From assembly GCA_018969885.1 (NCBI GenBank), contig JAGWXN010000013.1, forward strand, positions 1 through 28,903: 28,903 nucleotides of DNA, read 5' to 3'. Shown here one piece after another: positions 1 to 7,787 of the stretch. The translations under genes and the position numbers were made by a program. The notes under the pieces are model-generated. The model worked only from the letters and a program-made list of their open reading frames with translations, had not been told where the DNA came from and searched no databases. This DNA comes from Betaproteobacteria bacterium. GTDB taxonomy: Bacteria > Pseudomonadota > Gammaproteobacteria > Burkholderiales > Burkholderiaceae. Every line of letters begins with the position of its first letter. Positions within the stretch are counted from its first letter, which is position 1.

Positions 1-178
1 GCACATTGGCGCTGCCCGCAGAACCGAGCAAATCGCCCAGCGCCCCGCGCGCAATGCTGGCAGCAATGCCGGCACAGGCCTGGGCACAGGTTTCGAGCAC
101 GCGGCGAAGCGCCTCGGGGGCGAGCGACCACTGTCGATCGCACTGAATCAGATACTGGCTGAGGGTGACACGCTCCAT
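1..178 (-). CDS. fbp: Fructose-1,6-bisphosphatase class I, N-terminal fragment
   Basis: Partial gene running off the left edge; about 59 codons are visible, starting with ATG at 178 and reading MERVTLSQYLIQ. Near residues 45-59 it has RGALGDLLGSAGSANV, the conserved N-terminal block of class I fructose-1,6-bisphosphatases (LGSAG-x-x-NV), close to the AMP-binding region. The family removes the 1-phosphate of fructose 1,6-bisphosphate in gluconeogenesis, in the cytosol. A GGAG lies 5 bases before the ATG. It sits 58 bases downstream of pepN on the same strand, so the two may be co-transcribed. The pepN-fbp pairing is, to my knowledge, common in Burkholderiales. The catalytic half lies outside the window, so the call rests on the N-terminal block only. 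Confidence 0.85.
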   Translation of the reverse strand, partial: MERVTLSQYLIQCDRQWSLAPEALRRVLETCAQACAGIAASIARGALGDLLGSAGSANV

Positions 179-236
179 CGCGACTCCGTAAGGGGGCAGA
201 CCAATCTGGCGCGGATTGTATCGAGACCCGAAGCGT

Positions 237-2987
237 TCAGGCGCGAGACGCCGAATCCGCCGCAAGCGCCTTCCCAACAATTTCTGCGACATCGGCCGAG
301 AGCCCAGGATGCCGCGCCACGCGAGACAGCGCGTCGCGCATGCCGGAGGCCCGCTCAGGGCTGTAGCGCGGCCAGCGGTCGAGCGCACGCGCAAGCCTCG
401 CCGCAAGCTGTGGATTGAGCGCATCGAGTGCCATGACCTGCTCGGCCCAGAACGCGTAGCCCGAGCCATCGGCCTGATGAAACTCAGCCAGATTTCCGGT
501 ACAGAACGCAGTGATCAGCGAGCGCACCTTATTCGGATTACGAAGCGAGAAAGCAGGGTGGGTCATGAGCTGCTTCACCTGGTCGAGCACGGGTGGCTCG
601 CCAGGACAGCGCACAGCAATGGCCTGCATGGAAAACCATTTGTCGAGCACCAGGGGTTCGTTGGCGAACTCCTGCTCGAACGCGGCAAGCGCCCGATCGC
701 GACGCACCCCGCCCGCGCGAACCAACGCGGCGAGCGCAGCCGACCGGTCGGTCATGTTGTCGGCATTCGCGCACTGCGCTGCGGCCGCTTCGACCGCCTC
801 GTCGGCGCCGGTTTCGACCCACCATCCCAGTGCCGCGTTCTTGAGCGCACGCCGGCCCGCAGCGGCGAGATCAACCGTCCAGGGCTGCCCGTCGTTAAGC
901 GCGCGATAAAGGGCAGACCATCGCCCTTCAAGTTCGCGTGCAGCCGCCCCGCGCACCGCAAGCCTCGCCACCCGGAGCGCCTGCGGGTCGACCTGCTCGA
1001 GCTGCTCGGCGATAAACGTTTCCGATGGAAAGGTGATCAGCGCATCAACAAAGGCCGAATCGAGTGACGGGTCATCAAGAAGGCGGCCGATCAGCGCGGC
1101 CACCGAAGCGCCGGCCACCCCAGGATCAACGCCGTTCATCGCCGCGCGAACCGCCCTCAGCATCCGCTGCTGCGTCGCCTCCCAGCGATTGAACGGATCG
1201 CTGTCGTGGGCGGCGAGAAGATCAAGCTCCGCGTCGCTCCAATTGTGTTCAATGATGACTGGCGCGGAGAATCCGCGTCCAAGCGACAGCACCGGGCGGC
1301 GGTTGATGCCGGCGAACCGGAGGCGATGCGAGGCCTCACGTAACTCAATGAGGGCAGTACCCGCCTCGATCGAACGGATCAGTGCGCGGGTGGGCTCATC
1401 GGCGGCAATGATAGGTAGCGCGCTCCCATCGGCCGCGAGCAAACCGATCGCAAAGGGGATCGGCAAGGGCATCTTCACCGGCTGACCCGGCGTGGCCGGC
1501 GTGTGCTGAGTCACCAGCAGTTCGCAGATCTGTTCCGCCTCCTGGACGCTCACCGCGACCGCCACACGAGGCGTACCCGCCTGCGAGTACCAGCGTGAAA
1601 ACTGCGCGAGGTCGAGCTGGTTTGCATCGGCGATCGCCGCGACGAAATCATCACAGGTCACCGCTGCGCCATCATGACGGGCGAAGTACAGATCCATGCC
1701 CTTCCGAAAGCCTTCTCGCCCGGCAAGCGTCTGCAGCATGCGAATGACCTCGGCACCTTTTTCGTAGACGGTGAGCGTGTAGAAGTTATTGATCTCCTGG
1801 TAGGCGTCCGGCCGAATTGGGTGTGCCATCGGGCCCGCGTCTTCAGGAAACTGCGATGTGCGCAGTACCCGCACATCGTTGATCCGTTTGACCGCGCGGG
1901 CGCTCGCGGCAGCCGAGGGGCTTTCGCACTGCGCGGCCATCATGTCGGCGGAAAACTCCTGATCACGAAATACCGTGAGACCTTCCTTGAGGGTGAGCTG
2001 AAACCAGTCGCGGCAGGTCACCCGGTTGCCAGTCCAATTGTGGAAATATTCGTGCGCCACCACCGACTCCACCGCGGCAAAGTCCTGGTCGGTCGCCAGC
2101 CGCGGATGCGCGAACACATAGCGGGTATTGAAGATATTGAGACCCTTGTTCTCCATGGCCCCCATGTTGAAGTCACCCGTGGCGACAATCATGAACCGGT
2201 CAAGGTCGAGTTCCAGCCCATAGCGCGATTCATCCCACCTGATCGAGCGTTCAAGCGAACGCATCGCATGCTCGGTCTTGTGCTCGTTACCGGGTTCGAC
2301 CCAAACCTGGAGGAGCGCCGGGCGCCCCGACCGCCTGACGAAGGTCGACTCCGTGACCACCAGACGTCCCGCCACCAGCGCGAAAAGGTAGCTGGGCTTG
2401 GGGAACGGATCCTCCCAGGTGCACCAGTGCCAGCCGGCTTGCACGGGGCCCGCGTCTGGGTGCGCGCCATCGCAGTCGCCCTGAGCGATGAGATTGCCGT
2501 TGGAGAGCAGCACTGGCCAGCGCGCGCGCTCTGCGCGAAGCGTCACGCGATAGCGCGCCATGACATCGGGGCGGTCGGCAAAAAACGTGATTCTTCGAAA
2601 GCCTTGTGCCTCGCACTGGGTGTAGAAATTTTCGTTCGACACATAGAGGCCGCTCAGTGCGGTGTTCGCCTCGGGCGAACACCGCGTCGTGATGTCGAGC
2701 ACGAACTGCGCGGGCACACCCGGTATCACCAGCTGATCGCTAGCATGCGTGAAGGCGTCTGGGCCTAGCCGCTGACCGTCAATGGCCACCGCGAGCAGCT
2801 CCAGCGCCTCGCCATCGAGCTGCAGCGGCTCGGCGGGGCTCACCCCATTTGCGCGGCGCACGACGAGGCGCGAGCGCACCAGAGTGGACTTCGGATCCAG
2901 GTCGATACTGAGCTCGACCGCATCAATGGCATAAGCGGGCGGCCGATAATCGGCCCGATGAATCGTCACGCCCTGATCGGTACGCAT
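237..2987 (-). CDS. pepN: Aminopeptidase N, M1 family zinc metallopeptidase
   Basis: Cytosolic aminopeptidase that removes N-terminal residues from peptides. The 916-residue length is slightly above that of the E. coli protein. The exopeptidase motif GAMEN is at residues 276-280. The zinc site HEYFH is at 312-316 with the third ligand E335 in LKEG, and the transition-state tyrosine is Y408 in TVYEKG. Domain order follows the family: N-terminal beta domain, thermolysin-like catalytic domain, then beta-sandwich and helical C-terminal domains. The ATG at 2987 is preceded by AAAGGAG with 9 bases of spacing. Between E335 and Y408 there are 73 residues, against 61 in E. coli PepN as I recall it. 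The extra 12 or so residues are near 350-361 (MAAQCESPSAAA region). No signal peptide is seen. Confidence 0.97.
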   Translation of the reverse strand: MRTDQGVTIHRADYRPPAYAIDAVELSIDLDPKSTLVRSRLVVRRANGVSPAEPLQLDGEALELLAVAIDGQRLGPDAFTHASDQLVIPGVPAQFVLDITTRCSPEANTALSGLYVSNENFYTQCEAQGFRRITFFADRPDVMARYRVTLRAERARWPVLLSNGNLIAQGDCDGAHPDAGPVQAGWHWCTWEDPFPKPSYLFALVAGRLVVTESTFVRRSGRPALLQVWVEPGNEHKTEHAMRSLERSIRWDESRYGLELDLDRFMIVATGDFNMGAMENKGLNIFNTRYVFAHPRLATDQDFAAVESVVAHEYFHNWTGNRVTCRDWFQLTLKEGLTVFRDQEFSADMMAAQCESPSAAASARAVKRINDVRVLRTSQFPEDAGPMAHPIRPDAYQEINNFYTLTVYEKGAEVIRMLQTLAGREGFRKGMDLYFARHDGAAVTCDDFVAAIADANQLDLAQFSRWYSQAGTPRVAVAVSVQEAEQICELLVTQHTPATPGQPVKMPLPIPFAIGLLAADGSALPIIAADEPTRALIRSIEAGTALIELREASHRLRFAGINRRPVLSLGRGFSAPVIIEHNWSDAELDLLAAHDSDPFNRWEATQQRMLRAVRAAMNGVDPGVAGASVAALIGRLLDDPSLDSAFVDALITFPSETFIAEQLEQVDPQALRVARLAVRGAAARELEGRWSALYRALNDGQPWTVDLAAAGRRALKNAALGWWVETGADEAVEAAAAQCANADNMTDRSAALAALVRAGGVRRDRALAAFEQEFANEPLVLDKWFSMQAIAVRCPGEPPVLDQVKQLMTHPAFSLRNPNKVRSLITAFCTGNLAEFHQADGSGYAFWAEQVMALDALNPQLAARLARALDRWPRYSPERASGMRDALSRVARHPGLSADVAEIVGKALAADSASRA

Positions 2988-3151
2988 GATGAACGCTCCT
3001 TTGATCGGTTCATTCTAGGCTTTCAGCAAACCGCTTAATCACTGGACACCTGCGCGCACCGGGGTCAAGATTTCACCCCTGTCCCAACTGCCTCGCTGCC
3101 TGATCCTCTGATACCAGCGAGCAGAGATCGCCAACCCGGAGTACCCCACCC

Positions 3152-4147
3152 GTGAAACCGCCATCCCTCTGGTCCACTCGTCGTCGGGCGCTTGCCGGCC
3201 TCGCCGCGTCATCGGCAGCCATGTTGCCCTGGCCCGCGCGGGCGCAAACGCAGGCCTGGCCCACACGACCCGTCCGCATCGTGGTGAATTTTCCGGCCGG
3301 GGGCCCCCTGGACATTCTGGCGCGACAGGTGGCGGGTTCTCTCACCAACCGGTTAGGTCAGCCATTCGCGGTTGAAAACGTCACCGGCGCGGCCGGCGAG
3401 ATCGGTGCGAGCAACGTCGCGCGCGCTCAGCCCGATGGATACACCGTGCTGATGAGCATTGATGCGCCATTTACGATTGCGCGCGCAATGCGGCCCCAGG
3501 TCGGCGTGCGGATTGAAGACCTGACCTGGGTCGCAATGCTGGGCACCAGCGGGCTGACGGTCGCGGCTCATCCGTCTGCCGGCGTCCGCACCCTGGCCGA
3601 CCTCATCGCACGCGGACGCAGCCGGCCGCTCAATTTTTCGACGGCGGGGCCTGGCAGTCCCGGACACCTTGCAGCCGCCGTGCTGGCCGATGCCGCATCG
3701 GTTCAAGCTACGCCGGTTCACTACCGCGGCAATGCCCCGGCCGTCACCGCACTGGTGGCAGGCGAGGTCGACGCCGCGATCATCAGCACGCCCGGCCTCC
3801 TTCCCCACATCCGCGCCGGAAAACTGCAGGCGCTAGCCACTGCCGCCAGCCGTCGCTCGCCACTACTGCCCGACCTACCCACCGTTGGAGAGCTCGGTTA
3901 CCCGGCGCTCGCGCAGGAATCGCTTTATCTGGTGGCGCTGCCGGCTCGCGCGCCAGCGTCGGTTGCGGCTGCGCTTTCCGCGGCGCTCGCCGACGCGATG
4001 GCCGATCCGGCGCTACGCGACCGGATGACATCGCTCGATCTATCGCCCGGACTCGAGGACGGTGCTCGCGCGCAGGCCCTCCTCAGCCAGACGCTCGAGC
4101 GCTACACTCGCGTCGTGAAGGCAACCGGGCTGAAGGCTGATCAGTAG
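3152..4147 (+). CDS. Bug-family (TTT) periplasmic substrate-binding protein
   Basis: A 331-residue Bug (Bordetella uptake gene) receptor, expected to bind a small carboxylate in the periplasm for a TctAB-type transporter. Evidence is the family opening WPTRPVRIVVNFPAGGPLD after the leader, VENVTGAAGEIG, and ARAQPDGYTVL. The leader (about residues 1-31) has STRRRALAGL followed by a hydrophobic stretch and ends PARAQT. The triple arginine makes Tat export possible but is not a perfect motif. It departs from typical family members in having VHYRGNAPAV where VPYKG is usual. The start is a GTG at 3152, with CGGAG about 10 bases upstream. It is the first of two tandem Bug genes, 52 bases before the second. 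No TctA or TctB gene is nearby, and the ligand cannot be read from the sequence. Confidence 0.9.
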   Translation: MKPPSLWSTRRRALAGLAASSAAMLPWPARAQTQAWPTRPVRIVVNFPAGGPLDILARQVAGSLTNRLGQPFAVENVTGAAGEIGASNVARAQPDGYTVLMSIDAPFTIARAMRPQVGVRIEDLTWVAMLGTSGLTVAAHPSAGVRTLADLIARGRSRPLNFSTAGPGSPGHLAAAVLADAASVQATPVHYRGNAPAVTALVAGEVDAAIISTPGLLPHIRAGKLQALATAASRRSPLLPDLPTVGELGYPALAQESLYLVALPARAPASVAAALSAALADAMADPALRDRMTSLDLSPGLEDGARAQALLSQTLERYTRVVKATGLKADQ

Positions 4148-4199
4148 GCTCGGCCCAGGCCGGGGCCCCCCACACCTACCCAGCACCCAGGAGACCGAG

Positions 4200-5204
4200 A
4201 TGTCCCGTTTCTGTCCTGCGCCAAAACGGCGTGTCGTGATCGCAGCCAGCGCTGCCGGCCTCGTCCTTGCAGCGGCGGGCCTATCGTCCCAAGCGATCGC
4301 GCAGGACTTCCCCACGCGCCCCATCACCATCATCGTGCCCTACACGGCAGGCGGCCCCACCGACATGATGGCCCGCGCCATCGCCAAGCACATGACCGGT
4401 TCGGGCGGGCAGCCGGTCGTGGTCGAAAACCGCGCCGGCGCGGGCGGAGCCATCGGCACCGCAGCCACCGCGCGCTCCGCACCGGATGGCTACACACTGG
4501 TACTGAACGGCACGCTAGGCCACGCCCTCGCCCCAATGTTGCGGCCCAACACGGCGGGTTACACGGTTGCCGACATGTCAGCGGTCGGCGTATTCAGCCG
4601 CAGCTCGAATTTTCTGGTCGTGGCGCCGTCGCTTGGCGTGAAGTCGGTCAAAGAGCTGATCGATCGCGCGAAGGCGGCTCCGGGCAAAATTTCTTTTTCT
4701 TCCGCCGGACTCGCAAGCAACCCTCACCTAGGTGCCGAACTCTTCAAGGCGCTGGCCGGGGTCGACCTGGAGCACATCCCCTACAAGGGCGTGTCGGCAA
4801 CCGTGCCCGACCTCGTCGAAGGCCGGGTACCCGTAGCCTTCGCAAGCCCTACGCTTGCGCTGCCGCTGCTCAAAGACAACCGGCTGGTGGCGCTTGCAGT
4901 CACTGGCGAAAAGCGGATGAAGGGATGGGAGCATCTGCCCACCATCGCCGAGTCTGGCGTTCCGGGCTATGTGTTCGAGTCCACCTACATTCTGGTGGCC
5001 CCGGGCAAGACCCCGCCTGCGATCATGCGCCGCCTGAATGACCTGCTCCAGCGATCACTCGATGATCCGGACACCATTAACGCGCTGGACAAGCTCGGGC
5101 TTGAAACCATGAAGAACACGCCCGCACAGGCTGATCAGCTGGTGCAGGCAGAGTTGCAGCGCTGGTCGGGCATCATTGCGCGCCTCAATCTGAAACTGGA
5201 GTAA
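4200..5204 (+). CDS. Bug-family (TTT) periplasmic substrate-binding protein
   Basis: A 334-residue receptor of the same family as its upstream neighbour. The leader PKRRVVIAASAAGLVLAAAG ends at SQAIAQ, and the mature protein opens FPTRPITIIVPYTAGGPTD. Further family blocks are VVVENRAGAGGAIG, SAPDGYTLVLNG and HIPYKGVSATVPDLVEG. The ATG at 4200 follows AGGAGA with good spacing. The two tandem receptors differ clearly in sequence, so they are not a recent duplication and may bind different ligands. The downstream gene encodes a protein resembling 4,5-dihydroxyphthalate decarboxylase, which hints at an aromatic dicarboxylate as ligand; this is inference from position only. A GC-rich GGCCC/GGGCC inverted repeat (4152-4167) sits in the gap before this gene. 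Confidence 0.92.
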   Translation: MSRFCPAPKRRVVIAASAAGLVLAAAGLSSQAIAQDFPTRPITIIVPYTAGGPTDMMARAIAKHMTGSGGQPVVVENRAGAGGAIGTAATARSAPDGYTLVLNGTLGHALAPMLRPNTAGYTVADMSAVGVFSRSSNFLVVAPSLGVKSVKELIDRAKAAPGKISFSSAGLASNPHLGAELFKALAGVDLEHIPYKGVSATVPDLVEGRVPVAFASPTLALPLLKDNRLVALAVTGEKRMKGWEHLPTIAESGVPGYVFESTYILVAPGKTPPAIMRRLNDLLQRSLDDPDTINALDKLGLETMKNTPAQADQLVQAELQRWSGIIARLNLKLE

Positions 5205-5263
5205 AGCGCGGGGCGAGGCCCAACCCGATTCAGCTTGCAGCGCGCAGGTCAACCTCACAGGCC

Positions 5264-6154
5264 ATGAACACTCAACACCTCCCCGTTCGCCTCAAGGCGA
5301 TGATCGGCGACTATCCGATCACACACCGGCTTCTGAGCGGCCAGGTCTCCTCAAGTCGCTACGCGTTTGATTTTGCCGACGTGAAGGTACCGAACACCGC
5401 CTTCAAGCGAACGGTGCGGGAACTTGAGTTCGACGTCTCCGAACTCGCCATCGTCACCTTTCTGCAAGCTTTTGACGCGGGCATTCCGCTGGTGCTGCTA
5501 CCCGCCGTCATCGTGAGCCGTTTTCAACATCCGTTTCTGATGTTTGACAGCCGCCGCGGACACCTCCGGCCCCAGGACCTTCGCGGCAAGCGAATCGGGG
5601 TGCGCTCTTACTGCGTCACCACCGTGACCTGGATCCGCGGGATGTTGCAGGCCGACCATGGCATTGCTCCGGAGGACAACCGCTGGATCACCTTTGAGGA
5701 CGCGCATGTCGCGCAATGGCGAGACCCGCCCTGGGCCGAGCGGGCAGACCCCGCTCGCGACATGCTTCAGATGCTCGAGGCGGGCGAAATCGATGCGGCC
5801 GTACTCGGCGCACCACCTGCCGACAAGCCGCACATCAAACCGGTGTTCGCCGATCCCGCACAGGACAGCCGCGACTGGTACGCACGACACCAGGTCATCC
5901 AGATCAACCACATGATCGTACTCAAACGCTCACTCGTGGACGAGCATCCAGATTTTCCGAAAGCGCTGATGGCACTTCTCGAGCAGAGCGCTGGCAGCAA
6001 TCTGTCAGAAGCCGACGCGCTTGCACACCCGCGAGGGCTTTCGGCGGTGCGGCCCCACCTCAACTACGCGATTGACATGGTGCATCGCCAGGGCCTCACA
6101 CGTGAACGACTGCCGCTTGAGTCATTCTTTCATCCGACCACGCTGATCGGCTGA
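5264..6154 (+). CDS. 4,5-dihydroxyphthalate decarboxylase-like protein
   Basis: A 296-residue protein without a signal peptide, hence probably cytosolic. It matches the pattern of the 4,5-dihydroxyphthalate decarboxylase (Pht5) group, enzymes built on a periplasmic-binding-protein (NMT1-like) fold. Seen here are YPITHRLLSGQV near the start, LEFDVSELAIVTF, PAVIVSRFQHPFL, LRGKRIGVRSY and WIRGMLQADHGI (W at about residue 123), then a C-terminal block with WYARHQVIQINHMIVLK. Known members remove a carboxylate from 4,5-dihydroxyphthalate to give protocatechuate. Substrate identity here is not established; related uncharacterised proteins are often annotated as ABC substrate-binding proteins. It lies 59 bases after the second Bug gene on the same strand, so the three may form an operon. 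No strong ribosome-binding site precedes the ATG. Confidence 0.75.
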   Translation: MNTQHLPVRLKAMIGDYPITHRLLSGQVSSSRYAFDFADVKVPNTAFKRTVRELEFDVSELAIVTFLQAFDAGIPLVLLPAVIVSRFQHPFLMFDSRRGHLRPQDLRGKRIGVRSYCVTTVTWIRGMLQADHGIAPEDNRWITFEDAHVAQWRDPPWAERADPARDMLQMLEAGEIDAAVLGAPPADKPHIKPVFADPAQDSRDWYARHQVIQINHMIVLKRSLVDEHPDFPKALMALLEQSAGSNLSEADALAHPRGLSAVRPHLNYAIDMVHRQGLTRERLPLESFFHPTTLIG

Positions 6155-6156
6155 TT

Positions 6157-6230
6157 TGGAGCGGGTGATGGGAATCGAACCCACGTCATCAGCTTGGGAA
6201 GCTGAGGTTCTGCCATTGAACTACACCCGC
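6157..6230 (-). tRNA. tRNA-Gly (anticodon CCC)
   Basis: Read on the minus strand the 74 bases fold as a full cloverleaf. The acceptor arms are GCGGGTG and CACCCGC. The D arm is GTTC...GAAC, the anticodon stem TCAGC/GCTGA encloses loop TTCCCAA, and the T arm is GTGGG-TTCGATT-CCCAT. The anticodon is CCC, reading the glycine codon GGG. The 3' TCCA end is encoded. The 3' end is only 2 bases from the stop codon of the convergent decarboxylase-like gene. Confidence 0.96.
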
Positions 6231-6240
6231 AGACCGCGGA

Positions 6241-6246
6241 ATTGTA
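6241..6246 (-). promoter_or_regulatory. Possible -10 box for tRNA-Gly
   Basis: On the minus strand TACAAT (5 of 6 matches to TATAAT) lies 10 bases before the first base of the tRNA. I could not find a convincing -35 hexamer 16-18 bases further upstream, so this is tentative. Confidence 0.35.
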
Positions 6247-6287
6247 GCGGAACGCGGATCCATGGCGCCAGCCAGACCCGCAGTTGA

Positions 6288-7619
6288 TCAGGCCGGGATC
6301 GGCACTCGTTCGTTAACACGACTGCGCCTGAGCAGCAGAACGGCGACCGACACGGTGAACAGGTTCCACACAATGCCGTTCACGAATGCAGCGTCATACG
6401 AGCCGGTGAGGTCGAAAATGCTGCCCGACAACCAGCCGCCCAGGGCCATGCCGAGCAGGGTCGAGTTGATCACCAACGCAATCCGGGTGGCTGAACCCGC
6501 AGCCGGGAAATATTCGCGCACCACGAGCGCGTAAGAAGGCACGATTCCGCCCTGGAACAACCCGAACAGAATCGCAATGACATACAGCGCGCCCAGTCCG
6601 TCAAACAGGAGATAGAGTGACAGCGCAACGGCCTGCAGCACGGCTCCGGCAAGAAGCGTACGCAGACCACCAATCCGATCAGCCACCCAGCCAGAGATCA
6701 GTCGGCTCACAATGCCAAAGCCCAGCATGAGCGACAGCATCTGCGCGCCGGCAGCGCTGCCATAGCCGAGGTCGCCGCAGTAAGCCACGATATGCACCTG
6801 CGGCATGGACATCGCCACGCAGCAAGCCACTCCCGCTCCGCAGAGCAGGACCATGACAAGGTTCGCCGGCAGACCGAACGGACGAACGCTGCCGGGCTGA
6901 ACAGGGCCTAGCGTCTGCACCGCGCGAGTGGGCTCCCCGGCGCGAAGCGCGGTCTGTTCCGACCCAACCCCCGGCGCATTCGAAGCCGGTGCAGCCCGAG
7001 CGACACCCGCATCGGAAAGCGGCGCCCGGATCCTGAACATGGCCAGTAGTGGGAGCGTGGTGACCAGGCAGAACACGCCCAGGCCGATATAGGTGGATCG
7101 CCATCCCCAACTCTCGGAAAGCGCCTGGACGATCGGCGGCCAAACCGTTCCAGCGAGGTAATTGCCGCTCGCGCAGATGGCGACCGCGATGCCGCGGCGG
7201 CGGTTGAACCAGAGCGATGCATCGGCAATCAACGGCGAGAATCCGCCCGCCGTGCCGAGAAAACCGATCAACACGCCCTGAATGATCGACAGGCTGAGAA
7301 GCCCGGGCGCGTGGGCAGCCGCGACGAAGCCCAGGCCCAATGTCACCGAGCCGATCGCAAGCGGCACCCGCACACCAAACCGATCAGACACCTTTCCCAT
7401 CACCACGCCACCGATGCCAAAGCCGATCATGGTGAGCGTGTACGGCAAGGAGGCACCCGCGCGATCGACCGCGAACTCGCTCTGTACCGCTGGCAGGATC
7501 ACGACGATTGCATACATGCCGCAACTCGATAGCGTCATGAATGCCAGGCTCGCAGCCAGACGCAACCAAGCGTACCGGCTCTCGATCAGCGAACCGGTAT
7601 CGGTGGCGACAGCGGTCAT
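6288..7619 (-). CDS. MFS transporter, monocarboxylate/oxalate-formate-type
   Basis: A 443-residue inner-membrane carrier with about twelve hydrophobic segments in two halves, separated by a hydrophilic Ala/Pro-rich loop. The first half contains GGVVMGKVSDRFGVRVP, the MFS loop 2-3 motif (G-x-x-x-D-R-x-G-x-R). The second half repeats it as RLISGWVADRIGGLRT. The pattern, including LWFNRRRGIAVAI, resembles monocarboxylate or oxalate/formate antiporter-like MFS proteins; the substrate is unknown. I start it at the ATG of MTAVATDTG (7619). The frame stays open to 7784, but that extension is Arg/Pro-rich, not membrane-like, and reaches the start of the divergent gene. Neither 7619 nor the next upstream ATG (7658) has a strong ribosome-binding site, so the start is uncertain. 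It is transcribed away from the esterase lipoprotein. Confidence 0.85.
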   Translation of the reverse strand: MTAVATDTGSLIESRYAWLRLAASLAFMTLSSCGMYAIVVILPAVQSEFAVDRAGASLPYTLTMIGFGIGGVVMGKVSDRFGVRVPLAIGSVTLGLGFVAAAHAPGLLSLSIIQGVLIGFLGTAGGFSPLIADASLWFNRRRGIAVAICASGNYLAGTVWPPIVQALSESWGWRSTYIGLGVFCLVTTLPLLAMFRIRAPLSDAGVARAAPASNAPGVGSEQTALRAGEPTRAVQTLGPVQPGSVRPFGLPANLVMVLLCGAGVACCVAMSMPQVHIVAYCGDLGYGSAAGAQMLSLMLGFGIVSRLISGWVADRIGGLRTLLAGAVLQAVALSLYLLFDGLGALYVIAILFGLFQGGIVPSYALVVREYFPAAGSATRIALVINSTLLGMALGGWLSGSIFDLTGSYDAAFVNGIVWNLFTVSVAVLLLRRSRVNERVPIPA

Positions 7620-7720
7620 GGGGCGGGGAGCATCATCTTGGGGTCGACTATGCCACATCGGCGGGCGAGCCCCAGTCGCAAAGCGCCGGCGACGGGACCC
7701 GCCGACTGTACGAAGGCGAC

Positions 7721-7742
7721 GTTCCGGATTAACCTTCGGAAC
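7721..7742. repeat. Inverted repeat in divergent promoter region
   Basis: GTTCCG (7721-7726) and CGGAAC (7737-7742) form a perfect 6-base inverted repeat around an AT-richer 10-base centre. It lies between the MFS transporter and the esterase, which are divergently transcribed. It could be an operator or a small hairpin; no regulator gene is adjacent. Confidence 0.35.
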
Positions 7743-7773
7743 CGCGAGCAACGGGCACGCCAATACAGCTAAC

Positions 7774-7780
7774 AAAGGAG
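7774..7780 (+). promoter_or_regulatory. Ribosome-binding site that decides a TTG start
   Basis: AAAGGAG lies 7 bases before the TTG at 7788, an ideal spacing. An ATG at 7783 lies only 2 bases after the site and is followed by CCT and a TGA stop, so it cannot start the esterase. The TTG overlaps that stop codon. Confidence 0.7.
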
Positions 7781-7787
7781 ACATGCC

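Noticed and set aside
216..1067. 283-codon plus-strand frame at the left end
   Set aside because: Arg/His/Pro-rich translation antisense to pepN; no family pattern.
1674..2768. 364-codon open frame on the plus strand inside pepN
   Set aside because: It lies antisense to the conserved catalytic part of pepN, has no recognisable domain, and long antisense frames are expected in DNA with this GC content.
5264..6154. Reading this protein as an ABC transporter substrate-binding protein
   Set aside because: It has no signal peptide and matches the dihydroxyphthalate-decarboxylase pattern better; the fold is shared, which explains such labels.
7620..7784. 55-residue N-terminal extension of the MFS transporter
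   Set aside because: Arg/Pro-rich, not membrane-like, reaches the divergent gene's start, and leaves no room for promoters.
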